DNA of 64,000 bases from Salinibacterium sp. M195 (GCF_019443965.1 NZ_CP040814.1:744001-808000), one strand, 5' to 3'. Counted from the first letter of the stretch, positions 1 to 8,798 are shown. Notes: generated by a model not told the origin, from the sequence alone. Numbers and translations: made by a program.

Positions 1-1
1 C

Positions 2-739
2 GCGATGTACCTTTTCAAGGACTACCCTTGGTTTGTTGGGGCGCTCGCTGCCGTTGTTTTTGCGGTCGTCGTCTCGGTGCTCACTGAGCGCCTAGCGTTC
101 AGGCCGCTAAGAAACGCTGACCCGGTGACGTTAATGATTGCGTCGTTCGCTGTGAGCTTGGCACTGCAAAGCGTGATGCGGATGACCGTCCTTCCCCGCA
201 CGCAGGGCGTTCCCCCTCAGCCGTTCTTGACGGAGTCGATCACTGTTTTCGGTATTCGGGTCACTGTCCTTCAGATCGTCACCCTGGTGCTGTGTGGCGT
301 GCTGCTCGGTGGTCTTGCGCTGCTGATGAAGAAAACCCCTCTCGGTGTGCAGCTCAGAGCATCCGCTGAAAACTTTCAAGTGGCTAAGTCGCTGGGAGTA
401 AAAGGCAGCTTCGTCATCATGAGTGCCTTCGCGATCGCCGGAGTTATGGCCGCAGCATCAGGAATCATCCTGGTAGCGCGGCAAGGTGCTGTATCGGCAG
501 AGATGGGGCTCACCCCACTGCTCATCGGCATTGTCGGCGCCGTCGTTGGCGGAATGAGCAACCTCAAGGGCGCTGCTCTCGGCGGGCTCCTGTTGGGCAT
601 GGGCACTGGGTTGCTTGAGGCAACACTGCCGACAGACCTCATCGCCTTCCGAGACGCCTTCCTCTACTCGGCCGTCATGGTCGTCTTGGTTATCCGCCCG
701 CAAGGGCTTCTCTCGGGAACGAAGGTGCGCACATCATGA
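2..739 (+). CDS. Branched-chain amino acid-type ABC transporter permease (LivH family), 5' truncated
   Basis: Inner-membrane permease of a LivH-type ABC importer. The visible 244 residues are almost entirely hydrophobic helices, with the LivH-like cytoplasmic loop (K-x-T-P-L-G-V-Q-L-R-A, then SAENFQVAKSLGV) near residues 109-130 that should contact the ATPase. Family members are usually about 290 residues, and the frame is open to the left edge, so about 45 N-terminal residues lie outside the window. The stop overlaps the next permease gene by ATGA. The ATP-binding and substrate-binding partners are not in the window and are presumably upstream. The ligand cannot be read from the permease; downstream enzymes hint at an acylated or glutamylated amino compound. 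Confidence 0.9.
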   Translation, partial: AMYLFKDYPWFVGALAAVVFAVVVSVLTERLAFRPLRNADPVTLMIASFAVSLALQSVMRMTVLPRTQGVPPQPFLTESITVFGIRVTVLQIVTLVLCGVLLGGLALLMKKTPLGVQLRASAENFQVAKSLGVKGSFVIMSAFAIAGVMAAASGIILVARQGAVSAEMGLTPLLIGIVGAVVGGMSNLKGAALGGLLLGMGTGLLEATLPTDLIAFRDAFLYSAVMVVLVIRPQGLLSGTKVRTS

Positions 740-1773
740 CCAACTCCACTCGCATTCGCCGACTATTCGAAACTCCGATCCTTCTTGTCGCCCTTATGGG
801 GCTAGTAGCTCTTATCGCCGTGTTTGGTGATCCCACCATCACCAGGGTCACCGTGCAGGCGCTCATTGCCGTGGTGTTCGTTGCTGGTCTTTCACTCTTC
901 TCCGGCAACTCCGGCGTGATGTCGTTCGGCCACGTTGGCTTTATGGCAATTGGGGCGTACACGACGGCGTACCTCACGATCCCGGTCAACCTCAAGTCAT
1001 CAATGTTTTCGGATCTGCCAGAGTCGCTCGGCTTCCTCGCGACCATCCATGCCCCGTTCCCCATCGCCGTACTCGTCGGCGGACTCGCGGCAGCAGTGCT
1101 CGCGCTCGTCACCGCACCCATAATGGCGCGTTTGGGAGGGTTGCAGGCAGGAATCGCAACGCTGGCTCTACTCGTGATCGTCTTCACCGTACTCAACAGC
1201 TGGACAGACGTTACCCGCGGATCATCCAGCATGATCGGCCTGCCGAAGTCCACGACCATCTGGTGGGCTGCCGGCATCGCAGCACTAGTCATCGTGATGG
1301 CCTGGGCCTACAAGACGTCGCGAAGCGGGCTTCAGCTGCAAGCGTCGCGCGAAGATTACTTAGCGGCAACAGCATCCGGAATCGCCGTTGGCCGACACCG
1401 TGCCTTCGCCTGGGTGCTGAGCTCGATCCCCGTCGGATTTGCCGGCGCTCTGTACGCCGGGTTCTTGACGACCTTCAACTCGCGGACCTTCTTCTTGACC
1501 CTCACGTTCTCCTTCATCGTGATGATTGTCCTTGGCGGCTACCTTTCGCTGAGTGGTGCCGTAATCGGCGCTCTGGGAGTGTCGGTTCTTCAGGAAATTC
1601 TGAGAAGATTTCAAGACGGAGCATTCACCGGTGGCAACTCGCTGCCCGCCGGTATTGCGGATCTGATCTTGGCAGCGGTGTTGTTGTTTGTTCTGGTGAA
1701 AGCGCCTCTCGGGCTAATGGGAACGAGAGAGCTTCGCCTCTTTCGTAAACGATCGATAGGTAGTGCCTCATGA
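736..1773 (+). CDS. Branched-chain amino acid-type ABC transporter permease (LivM family)
   Basis: Second membrane subunit of the importer, 345 residues, about nine hydrophobic segments. The LivM signature is visible: G-N-S-G-V-M-S-F-G-H-V-G-F around residues 57-69, and the coupling loop with S-R-S-G-L-Q-L-Q-A-S-R-E-D near 195-207. The length is normal for LivM. It overlaps the LivH-type gene by ATGA at its 5' end and the RpiR regulator by ATGA at its 3' end, so translation of the three is probably coupled. Family assignment is secure; the transported substrate is unknown. Confidence 0.9.
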   Translation: MTNSTRIRRLFETPILLVALMGLVALIAVFGDPTITRVTVQALIAVVFVAGLSLFSGNSGVMSFGHVGFMAIGAYTTAYLTIPVNLKSSMFSDLPESLGFLATIHAPFPIAVLVGGLAAAVLALVTAPIMARLGGLQAGIATLALLVIVFTVLNSWTDVTRGSSSMIGLPKSTTIWWAAGIAALVIVMAWAYKTSRSGLQLQASREDYLAATASGIAVGRHRAFAWVLSSIPVGFAGALYAGFLTTFNSRTFFLTLTFSFIVMIVLGGYLSLSGAVIGALGVSVLQEILRRFQDGAFTGGNSLPAGIADLILAAVLLFVLVKAPLGLMGTRELRLFRKRSIGSAS

Positions 1774-2678
1774 CCAGTCCTCTCACCCTTGCTGAACAGC
1801 TCAAGAAGGAGCACGAGAGCCTCAGCCCTGCCGAACGCCGAGTATCTCGGGTGCTCATCGCGGACTACCCGGTAGCAGGCCTCGAGCCGGTGCACCGGCT
1901 TGCCGAGCGAGCGAACGTCAGCGCGCCAACCGTGCTCCGCCTCATTTCCAAATTGGGAATCGGTTCATACCCGCAAATGCAGAAGCTTCTTCGACAAGAA
2001 ATCTCTGTTCGAACGTCGTCCCCACTCGAAATGTATGGCGAGCGTTCGGCGAGCACGACGCCGGGAACGCAGAGCGGGATCAAGTTTGTCGCCGACTCAA
2101 AGCGCGTCCTTGCAGAGGGACTAGACGCGACTTTCAATGCGATTCCCGAAACCGAAATTATTGAGATCGCAAAACTCATCGCGAACCCGCGCAACCGCAT
2201 CTGGACCGTCGGGGGTCGATTCAGCGATCTTCTGGCGCAGTACCTCACCTTGCATTTGCGGCTACTGCGCAAAGACGTGAACCATGTCGACCCCACCGAA
2301 CAAGAGAAGGCATTTACGCTTCTCGACTTCACCTCTCGAGATGTGCTCATCGCCTTCGACTATCGGCGCTATCAGGGAGGCACCGTCAGCTTCCTCAAGA
2401 ACGCCAAGAACAAGAAAGCGACGACGGTGCTCTTCACCGATCCGTGGTTGTCGCCGGCCGCCAAACACGCGGACTACCTGCTTTCGAGCTCAGTCACCTC
2501 GCCGTCACCATTCGACTCACTAACCTCAGGCTTCGCGCTCGTGGAAACCGTGATCGCCGGCGTCGTTGAAGAACTGGGCGATAGCCCCACCCAACGCATC
2601 CAAGCATTCGATGCGTTGCAAGAAAAGACACTGCAGATCCCTGGCTTCGGGCCGGGCGACGAGGCAGAAACCACATGA
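1770..2678 (+). CDS. MurR/RpiR family transcriptional regulator
   Basis: DNA-binding regulator of 302 residues. An N-terminal RpiR helix-turn-helix (LSPAERRVSRVL, then ERANVSAPTVLRLISKLG, residues about 18-66) is followed by a SIS sugar-isomerase-like domain from about 120 to 285, with the WTVGGRFSD stretch at the usual phosphosugar-site position. RpiR proteins commonly respond to a phosphosugar or other small anionic metabolite. It lies inside the operon, between the permeases and the ligase, overlapping both by four bases, which suggests it regulates the pathway it belongs to. The effector is not known. An RpiR regulator amid amino-compound genes rather than sugar genes is slightly unusual. 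Confidence 0.9.
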   Translation: MTSPLTLAEQLKKEHESLSPAERRVSRVLIADYPVAGLEPVHRLAERANVSAPTVLRLISKLGIGSYPQMQKLLRQEISVRTSSPLEMYGERSASTTPGTQSGIKFVADSKRVLAEGLDATFNAIPETEIIEIAKLIANPRNRIWTVGGRFSDLLAQYLTLHLRLLRKDVNHVDPTEQEKAFTLLDFTSRDVLIAFDYRRYQGGTVSFLKNAKNKKATTVLFTDPWLSPAAKHADYLLSSSVTSPSPFDSLTSGFALVETVIAGVVEELGDSPTQRIQAFDALQEKTLQIPGFGPGDEAETT

Positions 2679-4018
2679 CGTCATTAGGCAGGGAGCACAC
2701 GTTGCGCAGAGAACCATTGGCAGTAATTTTGACCTCCGATCTCTCCGGCCAGTGCCGGGGCCGGTCAGTGCGCCAGAGTGAACTCGACAAATACCTCGTG
2801 AATGGATCGGGCTGGGTGCCCGCCAACTTGGCGATCAACCCGTTCGGCGAAATCGTTTCGCCTAACCCTTTCGGATCCGTTGGCGACCTTCGACTGCAGC
2901 CAGACGTCACGAGTCTCTCGCAAATTCCCTTGCCTGATGCTGAGCCAACGAAGGTTGTGCTTTCTGACATCGTGAATCAAGATGGCAGCGCCTGGGACTG
3001 CTGCCCCCGTACGTTCTTGCGCAACGCAATTGCCGATCTCAAAGCGGAGACTGGGCTGTCAGTGCTTTCCTCGTTCGAACACGAGTTCATGCTTCTCGAT
3101 CAAGATCCAGAGGCTCCGAACATTGCGTTCTCGCTAAGAAATCTTCTTGAGCTCGAGCCGCTGGGTTCGAGCATCATGGCCGCACTCGAAGACGCGGGTC
3201 TCGAGCCCGAAATGTGGCTGCCCGAATACGCTCCTCGCCAGTGGGAGGTCACGGTTGCTCCCGCGGATGCTCTGGCGGCAGCAGATCGAGCTATTCTCCT
3301 TCGCGAGATCGTGCGCAACACCGCAACCCAGCTGGGCCACACTGCTAGCTTCAGCCCGATTGTTGAAGCCAGTGGCAGCGGCTCCGGTGTTCACATTCAC
3401 CTCAGTCTGCTCGATGACAACAACGAGCCTGTCGCCTACGACCCCAGTCGAGAGGGCGGACTTTCTGCCGTTGCGGGGTCGTTCGCCGCGGGAATCCTCA
3501 AGCACGCATCCGCGATCTCGGCCCTCGCCGCCTCTGGCGTTGTCTCGTATGAGCGACTAGCTCCGGGTCACTGGAGTGTTGGTGGCGTGTTCTTGGGTGA
3601 GAACAACCGAGAAGCCCTTCTGCGTATCTGCCCGCTGTACGAACGCCCCAATGCGAACCCGGCACGGCAGTACAACTTGGAGTTCCGTGGTGCTGACGTG
3701 ACAAGCAACCCGTGGATCGCCTTGGGCACTCTGATCCGCGCAGGTCTTGAAGGGATCCGCAGCAACCTTCCCGCACCCAAGGTCGTGTCCGGCGAAACTT
3801 CTGACCTCACTCAAGAGCAATTAGACGAGTACGGCGTTGGCAATCTTCCGCACTCGTTGGGCAACGCTCTCGACCTTCTTGCCGCTGATGACGTCGTCAC
3901 CGGTTGGTTCCCTGAGCGACTCCTTGAGACGTTTGTTCTCGTGAAACGTGCAGAGATTGAGCACGTGAACGGACTGTCCGACGATGAGAAATACGCAGCG
4001 TACTCCTACGCGTACTAG
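2675..4018 (+). CDS. Glutamine synthetase family protein (gamma-glutamyl ligase type)
   Basis: ATP-dependent ligase of the glutamine synthetase fold, 447 residues. The N-terminal beta-grasp part is followed by catalytic-domain motifs: an H-E-F-M-L metal-binding stretch near residue 130, the R-Q-W-E-V-T-V block near 190, and the G-S-G-V-H-I-H-L-S nucleotide/metal motif near 235-243. The sequence around 304-345 (N-R-E-A-L-L-R, Y-N-L-E-F-R-G-A-D) matches the C-terminal active-site region. It is not the housekeeping GlnA type: the N-terminus differs and it sits in a catabolic operon. Homologues glutamylate polyamines, ethanolamine or aniline-type amines. Context (importer upstream, amidohydrolase downstream) suggests activation of an imported amine. 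The exact substrate is inference. Confidence 0.85.
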   Translation: MTSLGREHTLRREPLAVILTSDLSGQCRGRSVRQSELDKYLVNGSGWVPANLAINPFGEIVSPNPFGSVGDLRLQPDVTSLSQIPLPDAEPTKVVLSDIVNQDGSAWDCCPRTFLRNAIADLKAETGLSVLSSFEHEFMLLDQDPEAPNIAFSLRNLLELEPLGSSIMAALEDAGLEPEMWLPEYAPRQWEVTVAPADALAAADRAILLREIVRNTATQLGHTASFSPIVEASGSGSGVHIHLSLLDDNNEPVAYDPSREGGLSAVAGSFAAGILKHASAISALAASGVVSYERLAPGHWSVGGVFLGENNREALLRICPLYERPNANPARQYNLEFRGADVTSNPWIALGTLIRAGLEGIRSNLPAPKVVSGETSDLTQEQLDEYGVGNLPHSLGNALDLLAADDVVTGWFPERLLETFVLVKRAEIEHVNGLSDDEKYAAYSYAY

Positions 4019-4058
4019 GCGCTCATCGTGTCGTCCGTGAATTGAACAAAGGTCTCCC

Positions 4059-5243
4059 ATGCACAGTGTTAAGTCAGTAGAAGAGCAGTCGTTGCTGCTC
4101 TCCAAAGTCGATGAGCAGCTTTCGGCTGCTATCGAACTGCGCCATGAGCTTCACCGCAACCCTGCTCTCTCAGGAGAGGAAGGGCCAACAGCCGACCGCA
4201 TCATTGCGGCGCTGGACGTTTCTGACTTTGAGACGGTTGCAGACACCGGACGCATCGTGCGCATCGGGCCCAGGACGGGCCCTTCGATTGCGATTCGTGC
4301 CGAGTTGGATGCTCTTCCCGTGCACGAAAAAACGGGTTCGCCTTTCGCCTCCACCAACGGCGGTATGCACGCGTGTGGTCACGACGTGCACATGGCGGGA
4401 GCTGTGGCACTTGCGAAAGCGGCCATGACCGTCGATCTTCCCGTTGCTCTGGTCTTTATCTTTCAGCCTCGCGAGGAGTCCTATCCTTCTGGGGCGGGCG
4501 ACATCATGGATAGCGGGCTGCTCGATGCGCACGATGTGCGAGCAGTGCTCGGTGTTCATGTTCATCCTGACGTTCCGGTGGGCTCGGTCACGACTGGCGC
4601 CGGAGTCGTCAATGCGGCATCGGATGAGTTTAGGATCGTCGTCGAGGGCACTGGTGGTCACTCTGCCTATCCGCACAAGAGCACCGATCCCATTGTCACG
4701 ATGGCTCAGATCGTTTCGTCGGTGCAAACTATTGTGAGTCGCAAGATTGATCCCATGAACCCCGTGGTGGTGAGCTTTGGCAGTGTGCACGCTGGCAAGG
4801 CGGCTAACGTGATTCCGGCGATGGCCAGTGCGTCTGGCTCGATTCGAAGCTCAACGGCCGAGGACCGGCTGACGATCGCGCGAGAGTTGGAGCGCACGGT
4901 GAGGCTCGTGGCTGAAGCTAACAACTGCACCGGCACTGTTGAGATTACCCACGGTGAGCCGGTGTTGAGCAATGACCCTGAACTTGTGGGGCTCGTCGAT
5001 CCCGCGCTACAGGCCCAAGGTTTTGATGCTGTGGAGCCGATGCGTTCGTGTGGATCGGATGATTTCTCGTTCTACAGCGACGTGTATCCCGGACTCATGA
5101 TGTTCCTGGGCACGCGCACGCCAACACTCCGCCCAGATCTCACTCTGCACAGCGCAGACTTCTTGCCGGACGATGAGAGCGTCGCAGCGGTGGCCAAGGT
5201 TCTCGCTGCGGCCTATGAGGCTTTGCTTCCGCTAGTTCGCTAA
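4059..5243 (+). CDS. M20-family amidohydrolase (hippurate hydrolase / N-acyl-amino-acid amidohydrolase type)
   Basis: Zinc-dependent peptidase/amidohydrolase of 394 residues. Motifs in order are R-A-E-L-D-A-L-P, M-H-A-C-G-H-D-V-H-M-A (residues about 103-113, metal ligands C and H), the Q-P-R-E-E catalytic glutamates near 135-139, G-V-H-V-H-P for the third ligand region, and a dimerisation lid around 180-300. The late S-C-G-S-D-D-F-S-F motif is also present. Length is normal. It follows the ligase by 40 bp and is probably the last gene of the operon. Predicted reaction: hydrolysis of an N-acyl or N-glutamyl amide to a free amino acid or amine. Family is firm, substrate is inferred. Confidence 0.88.
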   Translation: MHSVKSVEEQSLLLSKVDEQLSAAIELRHELHRNPALSGEEGPTADRIIAALDVSDFETVADTGRIVRIGPRTGPSIAIRAELDALPVHEKTGSPFASTNGGMHACGHDVHMAGAVALAKAAMTVDLPVALVFIFQPREESYPSGAGDIMDSGLLDAHDVRAVLGVHVHPDVPVGSVTTGAGVVNAASDEFRIVVEGTGGHSAYPHKSTDPIVTMAQIVSSVQTIVSRKIDPMNPVVVSFGSVHAGKAANVIPAMASASGSIRSSTAEDRLTIARELERTVRLVAEANNCTGTVEITHGEPVLSNDPELVGLVDPALQAQGFDAVEPMRSCGSDDFSFYSDVYPGLMMFLGTRTPTLRPDLTLHSADFLPDDESVAAVAKVLAAAYEALLPLVR

Positions 5244-5365
5244 CGTCGCTGCCGTATCGGTCACCGTATGGCACTCGTCGCGACTAGTTGTAGAGCAATC
5301 CTGTTTTGTCTTGAAGATGGATATCGCACGTTGCCGGCGGTCCCCTCGCCCGGTAGCAACTTCGT

Positions 5366-5491
5366 TTATCGGTCCTTCGGGCGGCCGTCACGATCCTGAT
5401 CGTTTGACCGGCGGCGGCGCCAGCTGGCGATGCCGAAGAAGACGATCATGACGCCGAGGGCGACAAAGACGAAAGCGAGAGTCGGAGTCAT
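5366..5491 (-). CDS. Small single-pass membrane protein, 41 residues
   Basis: Function unknown. The protein has one hydrophobic helix (residues about 4-22) followed by a basic, arginine-rich cytoplasmic tail. An in-frame upstream ATG at 5554 exists, but the start at 5491 is preferred because a GGGGAGGG ribosome-binding site lies just upstream of it. No family recognised. Confidence 0.45.
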   Translation of the reverse strand: MTPTLAFVFVALGVMIVFFGIASWRRRRSNDQDRDGRPKDR

Positions 5492-5623
5492 CCGGCCCTC
5501 CCCTGCAGCAGTGCGCAGGTTGCGGTGTGCGAGCTCAGCGATCGCGTGCCGCATGCTTCACGCTGCCGGGTGAGAGCGTGCTCAGATTCTTGACGGCTCA
5601 TTCGAGCTTGACCCGGCTTGTTT

Positions 5624-5872
5624 TCAACGGCCAGACCATAATCGGGGTAAGTAAGCCCAGATGATCTGCGCCGCTAGAAGGAGCACGACGAGGGCGGCGG
5701 TGAGGAGGATCAACCAGACAGACCAGGCACCAAGCGCCAACGCCCATTCCGATGTCGCGCTGTTCCAGATCGCGTTCTGTGAGCGTTTGATGGCAGCAGT
5801 GATGTAGACCGCAGCGAATAGCACGATGCTGAGAACGAGCCCACCGGATGCTACATAAGTTGCCCGATTCAT
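5624..5872 (-). CDS. Small membrane protein with two predicted helices
   Basis: Uncharacterised protein of 82 residues. Two hydrophobic stretches are visible, about residues 8-28 and 48-73, linked by a short polar loop and ending W-S-G-R. The ATG at 5872 is preferred to the adjacent TTG at 5875. It lies alone on the minus strand, divergent from the ArsR gene. It could be a phage- or stress-related small protein, but nothing in the sequence shows a role. Confidence 0.5.
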   Translation of the reverse strand: MNRATYVASGGLVLSIVLFAAVYITAAIKRSQNAIWNSATSEWALALGAWSVWLILLTAALVVLLLAAQIIWAYLPRLWSGR

Positions 5873-5998
5873 CAATTCAGGTTAGGTCCGCTCAGAACGA
5901 TAAACAAGGAAAGCTGCGATACTCTCAGGTTCTCGTGGCGCCTCGACGTCGGGGGAGTCGGATGCCGGTAGGCGAAGCCGGAATGTAACCTAGCGTGT

Positions 5999-6018
5999 AT
6001 GTACCCACAGTGGTACAT
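5999..6018. promoter_or_regulatory. Palindromic operator in front of the ArsR-type gene
   Basis: Perfect 7-bp arms ATGTACC and GGTACAT separated by six bases, centred 17 bp before the ATG at 6026. Its position over the presumed promoter and its dyad symmetry fit autoregulation by the ArsR-family repressor encoded next to it. This is inference. Confidence 0.5.
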
Positions 6019-6025
6019 TCAAATT

Positions 6026-6379
6026 ATGGACACCATGCTGCAGGCGATCTCGGACGAGAGCCGTCGAACTTTGCTCGCCCGACTTCGATTGGGCCCGACG
6101 AATGTCACCGAACTCGCAGCGCTTCTTCCGATCGCGCGCCCCGGTGTTTCGCGACATCTCCGGGTCTTGCGCGAAGTTGGGTTAGTGGATGTTCACAATG
6201 AGGCGCAGCATCGCATCTACTCACTGCGTCCTGAGCCGCTCCAAGAGCTTGACGAGTGGCTGGGGGAGTATCGCGCTCTCTGGGAACACCGCCTCGACGC
6301 GCTCCACACCGAAGTCGCACGCGGCAAACGAGACAAGTCGCTCGCGGTCAACGAGAGAAAAGGGAATAGCGATGCCTGA
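6026..6379 (+). CDS. ArsR-family winged-helix transcriptional regulator
   Basis: DNA-binding repressor of 117 residues. The winged-helix fold is clear: D-E-S-R-R-T-L-L-A-R-L near the start, then V-T-E-L-A-A-L-L-P-I-A-R-P-G-V-S-R-H-L-R-V-L (recognition helix, residues about 28-50). The CxC metal site of metal-sensing ArsR proteins is absent, so this is the SRPBCC-partner type that pairs with an Aha1-like protein. The start at 6026 is chosen over the in-frame ATG at 5999, because that longer form would place the operator palindrome inside the gene. No ribosome site precedes it, so the mRNA may be nearly leaderless. It overlaps the next gene by 8 bp. Confidence 0.88.
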   Translation: MDTMLQAISDESRRTLLARLRLGPTNVTELAALLPIARPGVSRHLRVLREVGLVDVHNEAQHRIYSLRPEPLQELDEWLGEYRALWEHRLDALHTEVARGKRDKSLAVNERKGNSDA

Positions 6380-6890
6380 AGGATCCGGAGTCACCAAAAT
6401 TCTGGGCAGTTTGCGTGAGGAGAACGGCGCAGGAGTCGTTCACGTGGAGGATGTCTACGGGACAAACATCGACGACTTATGGTCCGCAATTACGGAGCCA
6501 AGCCGACTCGCGCGTTGGATAGTGACCGTAGATGGCGATCTCACCATTGGCGGAGAGTTCAACGCTAGGTTTACCAGCGGTTGGGAGGGATTGGGCCGCA
6601 TCGATATTTGCGAGCCATCTCGACACTTGCGAATAACGACCTGGTCGGATGACGATGCACCCGGCGTGATTGATGTCACGCTGGTTGAGGAGCCTGCCGG
6701 CACGAGGCTCATCGTCGAGGAGTCTGGCCTGCCGCTCGATGTTTACCATCACCACGGTGCAGGCTGGCAGACCCATATCGAGGATCTCGCCGCCTATCTT
6801 GAAGGACGCAAAACATCAGACTGGGGCGCTCGCGCGAGTGAACTCTCAACCATCTATCGGGAGATGGCGGCTGGCCTTTCCTCTAACTAA
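6372..6890 (+). CDS. SRPBCC / AHSA1-domain protein
   Basis: START-like (SRPBCC) ligand-binding fold of 172 residues. The activator-of-Hsp90 pattern is visible: V-Y-G-T-N-I-D-D-L-W-S-A-I-T-E-P-S-R-L-A-R-W around residues 29-50, then the G-G-E-F-N-A-R-F strand and a C-terminal helix containing G-W-Q-T-H-I-E-D-L. It starts inside the end of the arsR gene (8-bp overlap), a pairing common in actinobacteria, where the SRPBCC protein is the regulated partner. Its ligand is unknown; no catalytic residues are evident. Confidence 0.85.
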   Translation: MPEGSGVTKILGSLREENGAGVVHVEDVYGTNIDDLWSAITEPSRLARWIVTVDGDLTIGGEFNARFTSGWEGLGRIDICEPSRHLRITTWSDDDAPGVIDVTLVEEPAGTRLIVEESGLPLDVYHHHGAGWQTHIEDLAAYLEGRKTSDWGARASELSTIYREMAAGLSSN

Positions 6891-7078
6891 GAAACAGTCG
6901 GCCAGATTTTCCCGCCGCCGGGTTCGAAGGCGAGTGACGAACACGAAAACTTCAGCTTTCAGCTAGATGTGAGCTTCGCGGCGCTCCCTGACCTGGTGGT
7001 GGAGCTCGTTCGTTAGCTGCTCCGCGAAGCGGGCAAGGGAAGGGTTGCTGGAGCTGCTGTCCTCAGAGAGGATGAATT

Positions 7079-7948
7079 GTGACTGAATTCGGAGAGTTCG
7101 CGTTTCAGGTAGCTGGCGACGTGCGGCTGTGCGTCGAGGCTAGGGGAGAACGAGAGAAACCCGCGCTGTTGTTAATCGGTGGGGCTACGTGGTCGATGGA
7201 TTGGTGGGATGACGAGTTCTGCCAACAAGTGGCTGACAGGGGCCGCCGAGTAGTGCGATACGACCAGCGCGATACCGGCTGTTCCACGAGCTACCCGACC
7301 GGCTCCCCGGGCTATACAGGTGCACACTTGATGTCGGACGCTATCGCCGTGCTGGACGAGTTGGGGATCAAACGTGCACACGTCGTGGGGCTGTCGATGG
7401 GCGGCGGCATCGCTCAACGTATGGCTTGCGAGCGCCCTGACCGGGTGGCAACGGTGACGCTGATTGCGACCACCCCAATCGATGCAGAAATTACAGATTT
7501 GCCTGGCCCGACCCCCGAAATCCGAGCGACCTTCTCGAATGGTGTTCCCGAGCCTGACTGGAAGGACCGAGAGTCGGTTGTGGAGTACATCGTTGAGGGC
7601 GAGCGCCCGTATGCCGGGCCGAATGAGTTCGACGAGGAGCGCATGCGGCGGCTAGCTGGGCACGTGTTCGATCGCACGAGCAATATTGCTGCGAGCATGA
7701 CCAACCACTTCCTGCTCGAGGACGGTGGAACCCAACCTCACCGAATGAGCCAACTTTCTGGAGTTCCGGCTCTGATTCTGCACGGCACATCCGACCCGTT
7801 GTTTCCGCTCCAGCACGGTGAGCGGCTCGCTAGCTCGATCCCGGGAGCCCGACTTGTCGTGCTCGACGGTATGGGCCACCAGTTCCCGCCTCAACGCTTT
7901 TGGAATCAAGTGGTTGATGCGATTCTCGAGCACACCGAAGAGTGCTAG
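7079..7948 (+). CDS. Alpha/beta hydrolase
   Basis: Serine hydrolase of the alpha/beta fold, 289 residues. The oxyanion region (L-I-G-G-A-T-W-S) is near residue 31, the nucleophile elbow G-L-S-M-G-G-G near 104-110 gives the catalytic serine, L-H-G-T-S-D-P near 237-243 the acid, and G-M-G-H-Q near 262-266 the histidine. All three triad residues are present. The similarity pattern resembles EstB/haloalkane-esterase-like and aromatic ring-fission product hydrolases, but the substrate cannot be told. GTG start with an AGAGAGGA ribosome site. The LLM gene follows 28 bp downstream on the same strand, so the two may be co-transcribed. Confidence 0.9.
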   Translation: MTEFGEFAFQVAGDVRLCVEARGEREKPALLLIGGATWSMDWWDDEFCQQVADRGRRVVRYDQRDTGCSTSYPTGSPGYTGAHLMSDAIAVLDELGIKRAHVVGLSMGGGIAQRMACERPDRVATVTLIATTPIDAEITDLPGPTPEIRATFSNGVPEPDWKDRESVVEYIVEGERPYAGPNEFDEERMRRLAGHVFDRTSNIAASMTNHFLLEDGGTQPHRMSQLSGVPALILHGTSDPLFPLQHGERLASSIPGARLVVLDGMGHQFPPQRFWNQVVDAILEHTEEC

Positions 7949-7976
7949 CGCGGTGGTTGCGAAAGCGGAAGGCAAG

Positions 7977-8798
7977 GTGAGCGGGTTGCGGTCCGGGTTG
8001 TGGCTGCCCTTGTTCGACGAACTGGCAGATCCTGCCGTGGTTGCCCGGCTAGCGGCCGAAGCGGAGGATGCAGGCTGGCACGGAGTCTTCGTTTGGGATC
8101 ATCTGCGTTGGGCTGGACCTGTCCGCTATGTCGCAGACCCGTGGATCACCTTGACGGCAATCTCCATCGCAACGGAAGCTATTTGCTTGGGGCCGATGAT
8201 CACGCCGCTCGCACGACGTCGACCGGCGAAGGTCGCCCGAGAGACAGTCACCCTCGATCGGTTGAGTCATGGCCGTTTTGTGCTCGGTGTTGGGCTTGGT
8301 GACGACCGATTCGGAAGTGAACTAAGTTCCACAGGAGAGGAACCTAGCGATCGGCTCCGAGCCCGAATGCTCGATGAGTCGTTGGATATTCTCGCTGCCG
8401 CTTGGTCAGGAAACCCAGTGCGCTACTCGGGCGAACACTACACAGTCGACGACTTCGAATTTCAGCCCCCACCCTACAGGCGAGAGGGTATACCGGTGTG
8501 GGTCGGTGGATTAGCGGGCCGCACTAAACCACAACAACGAGCTGCCCGCCACGACGGCTACGTCCCGGTCAATCTGATGCACCCTGACCAGCTGGCTGAA
8601 GCCGTCGTTGCTATCGATGATGCTCGAAGCCACGCCGGAACGACCCCGTACGACATCGTCGCGGCGCTCCCGCCGGAGACTGACCCGCAACCGTTTGCGA
8701 AGGCAGGTGCAACGTGGTGGCTACCTGAGTTCGATCCAGAAACTCTGACGCTCGATCTAGTTCGCGGAGTAATACGTGGCGGACCCGCCTCGCCATGA
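7977..8798 (+). CDS. LLM-class flavin-dependent oxidoreductase (luciferase-like)
   Basis: Bacterial luciferase-like TIM-barrel monooxygenase/reductase, about 273 residues. Visible features are the G-L-W-L-P-L-F-D N-terminal strand, V-F-V-W-D-H-L (residues about 37-43), P-L-A-R-R-R-P-A-K-V-A-R-E-T flavin region and H-G-R-F-V-L-G-V-G-L-G. The frame stays open upstream into the hydrolase gene, but the GTG at 7977 is preferred: a GGAAGG ribosome site sits four bases before it and the family fold starts there. Cofactor may be FMN or F420; the sequence alone does not settle it. Confidence 0.85.
   Translation: MSGLRSGLWLPLFDELADPAVVARLAAEAEDAGWHGVFVWDHLRWAGPVRYVADPWITLTAISIATEAICLGPMITPLARRRPAKVARETVTLDRLSHGRFVLGVGLGDDRFGSELSSTGEEPSDRLRARMLDESLDILAAAWSGNPVRYSGEHYTVDDFEFQPPPYRREGIPVWVGGLAGRTKPQQRAARHDGYVPVNLMHPDQLAEAVVAIDDARSHAGTTPYDIVAALPPETDPQPFAKAGATWWLPEFDPETLTLDLVRGVIRGGPASP

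Noticed and set aside
6891..7078. Possible gene relic before the alpha/beta hydrolase
   Set aside because: One frame reads through about 15 sense codons before a stop, but nothing recognisable remains and no parent gene was seen.
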